The notes under the pieces were generated by a model that did no database searches, was not told the origin of the DNA, and saw only the letters and a list, made by a program, of their open reading frames with translations. A stretch of DNA of 6,067 nt from an uncultured Holosporaceae bacterium (GTDB lineage: Bacteria > Pseudomonadota > Alphaproteobacteria > CAISOG01), in the NCBI GenBank assembly GCA_903887035.1, contig CAISOG010000163.1, positions 1-6,067 on the forward strand. Direction: 5' to 3'. Of the stretch, positions 1 to 3,626 are shown one piece after another; the stretch's first letter is position 1; the number at the start of each line of letters is the position of its first letter. The position numbers and the translations under genes were made by a program.

Positions 1-114
1 ACAACCATCATTTGGATCCAGTACCATCGACCGATAGCCAGGATCCGCGTGTGGGTGGATTTTTTGTAAATCCTCAGTATGCACAAGTTTCAGCGCCTCC
101 AGGGCGCCAAGCAT
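1..114 (-). CDS. Possible N-terminal start of a small minus-strand ORF (partial)
   Basis: On the minus strand an ATG at 114-112 opens 38 codons that run off the left edge without a stop. The peptide begins MLGALEALKLVHTEDLQ, a helix-like amphipathic start, and continues with HPHADPGYRSMVLDPNDG. An in-frame TAG at 126-124 lies four codons upstream, so the frame cannot be extended 5'. I see no convincing Shine-Dalgarno sequence before it. It would lie about 90 nt downstream of the pseudo-dihydroorotase gene in the same direction and so could be a third gene of that operon. I do not recognise a family. Only one of this ORF and the opposing plus-strand frame is likely to be real. Confidence 0.22.
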   Translation of the reverse strand, partial: MLGALEALKLVHTEDLQKIHPHADPGYRSMVLDPNDGC

Positions 115-209
115 TTTGTCGTTCTACAATTCTTGGCGAAAGCAATTCTGGTGATCATCTTCTAGACGGTAGCACTTTCACTGCCGGCGGAATTCCCTCC
201 CAGCGCTAA
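3..209 (+). CDS. Possible C-terminal end of an unrecognised plus-strand ORF (partial)
   Basis: A plus-strand frame is open from the left edge to a TAA at 207-209, giving about 68 codons with no required internal start; the first possible one is a TTG at 12. I do not recognise the protein. It is rich in Gly, Ser and Pro, has no membrane segment, and ends in the residues GGIPSQR. Its stop overlaps the stop of the convergent pseudo-dihydroorotase gene by about two bases. Third codon positions are mostly A/T (about one third G/C by hand count), unlike the strongly G/C-ending codons of the other genes here. It is therefore either a transferred gene or a chance frame. It is mutually exclusive with the minus-strand ORF starting at 114. 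Confidence 0.2.
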   Translation, partial: NHHLDPVPSTDSQDPRVGGFFVNPQYAQVSAPPGRQAFCRSTILGESNSGDHLLDGSTFTAGGIPSQR

Positions 210-1537
210 CCCACCAACACGCCCTGCACCAAGGCTCCCTCAAATGGCGTGGATTGGCAGCGGCTGTGAAGGCGGGCGGCTTGAATTTGCCAGCCGCGAT
301 GCAGGTCAAGCAGGCGATAGTCGGCGGGACAGCCGATTTGCAGGCGGCCACGGTTTAGCCCCAACAGTCTGGCGGGCGCATCGGTCAATTTGGCCAGCAG
401 GGTGGGCAGCGGCAATCCATGCTGGTGATGCAGGCTAAGGCTGAGCGGTAGCACGGTTTCCAGCGCGCTTATCCCCACCGCCGCCAGGCCAAAGGGTTGC
501 CGCTTGTCATCCAGGCTGACGGGCTGATGCGCGCTGACAATCACATCGATGGTGCCGTCGGCCAAGCCCGCCACCACCGCCAGCCGATCGCCCTCACTGG
601 CCAGGGGCGGAAACAGTTTGGCCGCGCTGTCAAAATCGCTGCCATTGTTGCCAACATTCTTACCACTTAGCGCCAAATCGTTCAGCAGGAAATAGGGGGG
701 GGCGGTGGCGGCGGTCACGGGCAACCCCTGTGCCTTGGCGGCGCGGACGGCCGCAACCCCACCCGCCGTGGTCACCAGCGCGGCGTGATAGCGTAGGCGC
801 GGCACGGTTGGCAGCACGGCGGCCAGCAGGGCAAAATCACGCGCCAGGGTGACGGCCTCGGCCGCTGGCCATAGACCCGCCAGCCCCAGCCGTGTTGCCA
901 TTTCGCCCGCGATTGCCTCTGTTCCCGCTGCTAAGCTGGCCTCCAGCGGCAGGTGGTGAACGGTCAGCCCCAGCGCACCAGCCTGCATCCATGCCCGTTG
1001 CAGCAGGCCAAGGCTGGCGGCATTGGCGGATAGGTCGGCAACGCCCGCGATGTGCCCTGATGGAACTGCATCCAGCAGGCGATGCAGCTCTGCCAGCTGT
1101 TGCCCACCGCCGCCCTTGGTCAGGTTGATTAACAACGGGGTGGCAGGCGAATGGGCGTCTTGATTGGTAGGCAGGTTAAACAGGGCGGCTTGCAGGCTGG
1201 CCAAATCGTCAATCGGCTGAGCGGGGCTGGCGGCGATGGCGGCCACCGCAATACCCCCCGCTTGACGGGCGGCCAGAAAGCTGGCGGCATCCTCTGGCGG
1301 GCGGGCAACCTGCCAAGGCCAGGCCAGGGTTAGCGCATCGACCAGGCCAGGGATCAGGTGATGCCCCCGCCCATCGACTTTGGCTAAGTCGGGTTGCGCC
1401 AACAAATCGGCGGGCGCTTCGCCATGGCCTAAGGCACGGATGACGCCCTGTTCGCTAAGCACCCAGCCCAGGCCATTAAGGCCGCTGGCGGCACACAGCA
1501 GATGGGCGTTGTGGGTCAGGATTGGGTTGGGCATCAT
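206..1537 (-). CDS. pyrX: Dihydroorotase-like protein lacking catalytic residues (PyrX/PyrC'-type ATCase partner)
   Basis: This encodes 443 residues of the dihydroorotase/amidohydrolase fold, close to the usual length of about 420-430 for class I dihydroorotase. Family landmarks are intact: LIPGLVD near residues 61-67, a segment ending GLPVTA near 271-276, KLFPPLASEGDR near 307-318, GLADGTIDVIV near 324-334, and a C-terminal PFEG strand. The active site is gone. After PGLVD, where an HxHxR zinc motif is expected, the chain reads ALTLAW. The PHH motif is PPY (280-282), and the catalytic TDHAPH is SAHQPV (335-340), with Asp replaced by Ala. From known pseudomonad pyrBC' operons, such proteins are non-catalytic and needed for ATCase assembly; I infer the same role here. 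The start chosen is the ATG at 1537, which shares ATGA with the pyrB stop and suggests translational coupling; an ATG at 1549 would add four residues. A functional dihydroorotase must be encoded elsewhere. Confidence 0.88.
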   Translation of the reverse strand: MMPNPILTHNAHLLCAASGLNGLGWVLSEQGVIRALGHGEAPADLLAQPDLAKVDGRGHHLIPGLVDALTLAWPWQVARPPEDAASFLAARQAGGIAVAAIAASPAQPIDDLASLQAALFNLPTNQDAHSPATPLLINLTKGGGGQQLAELHRLLDAVPSGHIAGVADLSANAASLGLLQRAWMQAGALGLTVHHLPLEASLAAGTEAIAGEMATRLGLAGLWPAAEAVTLARDFALLAAVLPTVPRLRYHAALVTTAGGVAAVRAAKAQGLPVTAATAPPYFLLNDLALSGKNVGNNGSDFDSAAKLFPPLASEGDRLAVVAGLADGTIDVIVSAHQPVSLDDKRQPFGLAAVGISALETVLPLSLSLHHQHGLPLPTLLAKLTDAPARLLGLNRGRLQIGCPADYRLLDLHRGWQIQAARLHSRCQSTPFEGALVQGVLVG

Positions 1538-2526
1538 GGGGCAATCCATTCACGGCTAAGGGCGCAACGTTCCAACACCGCCATCCGAATCGCCACCCCA
1601 TGTTCGACCTGCGCCAAAATGACCGATCGGGCGGGGTCATCGGCCAGCTCACTGGCGATATCGACATCGCGTAGGAATGGCCCCGGGTGCATCACGATGG
1701 CATCAGGCTTCGCAACAGCCAGGCGCTGATGGGTCAGGACGTATCCCGCGAAATAATCGGCGCGGCTGGCGATAAAGCTGCCCCCCATCCGCTCCTCCTG
1801 CATCCGCAATACCATCACCACATCAACGTCTGCCAGACCGCTGGCCAGGTCATGATGAACGCTGGCGCCCAACTGCTCCACCCCCGCGGGCAACAGCTGG
1901 GGCGGGGCAACCAACCGCACCTGCGCCCCCAGCATTTGCAGCAGGTAAAGGTTGGATCGGGCAACGCGGCTGTGCAATATATCGCCGACAATCGCGATGC
2001 TAAGGTTGGTCAGCGCGCCTTTGTTTTGTTGGATGGTAAAGGCGTCCAACAGCGCCTGAGTCGGGTGGCCATGGCGGCCATCGCCGGCGTTAATCAGCGC
2101 CACATCGGGCAAATGTTGGGCGGCAAAGGCGGCGGCACCGCTGGCGGCATGGCGGATGACCACCAGTTGGGGGCGCATCGCCGCCAGGGTCATTAGAGTG
2201 TCGTACAGCGATTCGCCCTTGCTAAGCGAACTGGCGGCCATATTGACCGCGCTGACGCTGCTGCCCAACAGCTTGCCCGCCTGGTCAAAAGACACGCTGG
2301 TGCGGGTGGAGTTTTCGAAAAACAAATTGTGCTGCACCAACCCTGCCAACGGACGTTCCAATGGGCGGGGGCGGACGGTGGGTTGCTTAGATGTTTCGGA
2401 ATCTGCCAGTGGCTGTCCCCAACTGCCCAACCAGTGCTGGGCACGGTCAAACAGCGATGCAACCAGCTGTGGCGTCAAATCGGCGCAATCAAGCAAATTG
2501 GGAAGGGGGGGTATTTTTGCATGCAT
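1534..2526 (-). CDS. pyrB: Aspartate carbamoyltransferase catalytic chain
   Basis: PyrB joins carbamoyl phosphate and L-aspartate to give N-carbamoyl-L-aspartate and phosphate, the committed step of cytosolic UMP synthesis. The 330 residues include the carbamoyl-phosphate loop FFENSTRTS (STRTS at 73-77), the mobile-loop lysine in SLSKGES (Lys103), RH at 125-126, HPTQALLD (from 154), Arg187 in HSRVARS, the aspartate-site LRMQEER (Arg241, Gln243) and HPGP (280-283). It therefore looks catalytically complete. An insertion of about 20 residues rich in Pro, Arg and polar residues (about 37-61) precedes the phosphate loop, where most homologues are compact. The start is the ATG at 2526; the TTG one codon upstream is less likely. 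No strong Shine-Dalgarno sequence is seen, only a G-rich GGGGGTGGT about 15-23 nt upstream. Its TGA overlaps the ATG of the pseudo-dihydroorotase gene, and no regulatory pyrI is present. Confidence 0.96.
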   Translation of the reverse strand: MHAKIPPLPNLLDCADLTPQLVASLFDRAQHWLGSWGQPLADSETSKQPTVRPRPLERPLAGLVQHNLFFENSTRTSVSFDQAGKLLGSSVSAVNMAASSLSKGESLYDTLMTLAAMRPQLVVIRHAASGAAAFAAQHLPDVALINAGDGRHGHPTQALLDAFTIQQNKGALTNLSIAIVGDILHSRVARSNLYLLQMLGAQVRLVAPPQLLPAGVEQLGASVHHDLASGLADVDVVMVLRMQEERMGGSFIASRADYFAGYVLTHQRLAVAKPDAIVMHPGPFLRDVDIASELADDPARSVILAQVEHGVAIRMAVLERCALSREWIAP

Positions 2527-2558
2527 CAAAAACCATTACTACCACCCCCGCCGCCCAT
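2526..2558 (-). promoter_or_regulatory. Possible 10-codon leader ORF coupled to pyrB
   Basis: On the minus strand an ATG at 2558-2556 opens a ten-codon frame, MGGGGGSNGF, ending in TGA at 2528-2526. The last base of that stop is the first base of the pyrB ATG, forming a TGATG junction typical of translational coupling or reinitiation. pyrB itself has no well-placed Shine-Dalgarno sequence, so ribosomes arriving from a leader could matter. The leader also lacks an obvious ribosome binding site, and a frame this short can arise by chance in G-rich sequence. Confidence 0.25.
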
Positions 2559-2595
2559 CGGCAAGGATTGGTTGATGGAACTACAACTTAGAACA

Positions 2596-2634
2596 AGCTG
2601 TTTTATCTTTCTCCAATCTTGTTTTTAAACAGCT
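2596..2634. repeat. 8-bp inverted repeat in the pyrB upstream region
   Basis: AGCTGTTT (2596-2603) and its exact reverse complement AAACAGCT (2627-2634) flank a 23-nt AT-rich spacer. A second pair, AACAAG (2592-2597) and CTTGTT (2618-2623), is nested so that the two pairings compete. The element lies 70-110 nt upstream of pyrB in the most AT-rich part of the window, where a promoter would be expected. It could be an operator or an RNA stem in the pyrB leader. No U-tract follows either arm closely on the minus strand, so an intrinsic terminator is not supported. Confidence 0.35.
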
Positions 2635-2789
2635 CCAAACAGAAAATCATGCAACGCGACCGCCACGCCAGAAAATTGGCCGCTGTTGGGATCCTTGCGC
2701 ACAAACGGATCATACAGAATATAGCCGCAACGAATGGTGTTGGTGTGCATCACGCGATCAAAGGCGATCTCTTCGGCTTGTGCAACGGC
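2625..2789 (-). pseudogene. Remnant of a family 3 extracellular solute-binding protein
   Basis: The minus-strand frame ending at a TAA (2627-2625) encodes AFDRVMHTNTIRCGYILYDP followed by FVRKDPNSGQFSGVAV. This matches the start of the mature domain of periplasmic amino-acid-type binding proteins, where a 'R-V-x-x-x-x-T-I/L-R-C-G-Y' strand is followed by a 'K-D-P-x-T/S-G-x-F/L-S-G' turn. After GVAV (about position 2658) the similarity I recognise stops, and the frame ends ten residues later, whereas a complete protein needs about 200-250 more residues. Upstream, no start codon with a signal peptide is visible; the frame stays open only as a shadow of the DUF218 gene. It is therefore truncated at both ends and presumably non-functional, left by a deletion or rearrangement. 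The family call is pattern recognition, not a search result. Confidence 0.62.
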
Positions 2790-2856
2790 GCCCCCACCTG
2801 CTTTGGGCTGGTTAAGGCATGGGCAATCCGTTAAGCTGGGCGCAGCAAATTCTATT

Positions 2857-3567
2857 ATGATGATCGTGGCCGTTGTGCGTCGCCTAATCCGTTCCCTGAC
2901 ATGGTTCAACCGCCGCCTGCTGATGCGGGTGGTTGGCGGCTGCCTGTTGCTATGGCTCATGGGTTTTGGCTGGTGGCTGTTTAGTCTGCCGCCCGTGATG
3001 ACCGATGCGGTGGCGGTTGCCACAGGGGCAGCGGTGGGGGGGAATGATGCTTTAGCGTCGCCAGTGCCTTCCAACTTGCCCCCCAACCTGGTGCCCCGCA
3101 ACCTGGTTCCCGCCGACGCGATTGTGGTGCTGACCGGTGGGGTGGGGCGGATCAATCGTGGCTTTAGCCTGCTGGCCGATGGCCTGGCGCCGCGCCTGTT
3201 CATCAGCGGCGTTCACAAAAAGGTTGATGCGCAACAAATGGCTAAGGCCAAGGGCGCGGTTGAGGCGAAACGACGGTGGCTGGACTGCTGCGTCACCCTT
3301 GGCTATCAAGCCCGCGACACCATCGAAAATGCGGCGGAGGTGGCCGATTGGGTGCAAAAGCAGGATCCGCCCGTTGCCCATCTGTACCTGGTAACGCACC
3401 GATTGCACATGCCGCGGGCGCTGTACCTGCTAAGGCAAAGCCTGCCTGACCAGATTGTCATCACCCCCTATCCGATTGCCGACCCCTATGGCCGTGCGAA
3501 TTGGCGATTCTGGAGCTTTGCCATCAGCGAATACAGCAAGGGCTTGGCCGTGCGGATGCTGTATTAG
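2857..3567 (+). CDS. Membrane-anchored DUF218 (YdcF/SanA/ElyC-like) protein
   Basis: This encodes 236 residues. A basic N-terminus with several Arg (8-24) is followed by one hydrophobic segment (about 25-45, GGCLLLWLMGFGWWLF), which fits a signal anchor with the DUF218 domain outside the cytoplasm. A Pro/Asn/Ala-rich linker (about 50-85) leads to the domain: DAIVVLTGGVGRINRGFSLL (from 87), RLFISGVH (113-120), CCVTLGYQARDTIENA (144-159), LVTHRLHMPRALYLL (178-192) and PYPI near 204. These are the conserved strands and the EN and HMPRA signatures of the family. E. coli SanA and ElyC members are linked to envelope integrity, but the biochemical activity is unsettled, so none is assigned. The ATG at 2857 (or the adjacent one at 2860) is chosen because the frame upstream to 2734 is antisense to the solute-binding protein remnant. 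No clear Shine-Dalgarno sequence is visible. The gene converges on the ATPase gene with a 59-nt gap. Confidence 0.87.
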   Translation: MMIVAVVRRLIRSLTWFNRRLLMRVVGGCLLLWLMGFGWWLFSLPPVMTDAVAVATGAAVGGNDALASPVPSNLPPNLVPRNLVPADAIVVLTGGVGRINRGFSLLADGLAPRLFISGVHKKVDAQQMAKAKGAVEAKRRWLDCCVTLGYQARDTIENAAEVADWVQKQDPPVAHLYLVTHRLHMPRALYLLRQSLPDQIVITPYPIADPYGRANWRFWSFAISEYSKGLAVRMLY

Positions 3568-3626
3568 CGGGGAGGGCGTGAGGCGGCAGCAGTGCTGGTG
3601 GGCAGGACGACCCCTGTTGCCAAGCC
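3568..3626. other. Short convergent intergenic gap
   Basis: These 59 nt separate the stop codons of the DUF218 gene and the P-type ATPase gene. A bidirectional terminator would be expected here. I see only small imperfect pairings, such as CAGCA/TGCTG around 3587-3597, and no T-run on either strand, so no intrinsic terminator is called. Termination may be Rho-dependent or occur inside the opposing gene. Confidence 0.4.

Larger units (their letters stand above)
2527..2856. other. Intergenic region between divergent pyrB and the DUF218 gene
   Basis: This stretch of about 330 nt has no intact gene. From the pyrB side it holds the possible leader ORF, an AT-rich block (about 2580-2650) with the inverted repeat, and then the remnant of a solute-binding protein gene. 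It must contain the promoters of pyrB (leftward) and of the DUF218 gene (rightward). I could not identify a convincing -35/-10 pair for either: the best minus-strand candidate, TTGCAT with a downstream TTTAAA, has poor spacing and a weak -35. Confidence 0.5.

Noticed and set aside
14..207. Cluster of six-base palindromes (GGATCC twice, GGCGCC, TGATCA, TCTAGA, GCCGGC, GAATTC, AGCGCT) suggesting a linker or vector junction
   Set aside because: Eight in about 200 nt against roughly three expected is a modest excess; they are scattered, not clustered like a polylinker, and no vector sequence is recognised.
206..2526. An active dihydroorotase plus ATCase operon encoding two consecutive catalytic steps
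   Set aside because: The dihydroorotase homologue lacks the HxH motif and the catalytic Asp, so only the ATCase step can be supported.
1687..2575. Plus-strand open frames opposite pyrB
   Set aside because: They are low-complexity shadows (rich in Gln, His and Gly), while the minus strand carries every ATCase motif.
2734..2856. N-terminal extension of the DUF218 protein from an upstream ATG
   Set aside because: The extension is antisense to the solute-binding protein remnant and puts a non-conserved segment before the membrane anchor; the ATG at 2857 gives a normal signal-anchor start.
2625..3203. A 192-residue minus-strand open frame spanning the remnant and part of the DUF218 gene
   Set aside because: Only the last 50-60 codons resemble a protein family. 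The rest is Arg/Thr/Pro-rich antisense of a well-supported DUF218 gene and has no signal peptide.
3568..3626. Possible bidirectional terminator hairpin
   Set aside because: Only 4-5 bp imperfect stems and no T-run on either strand.
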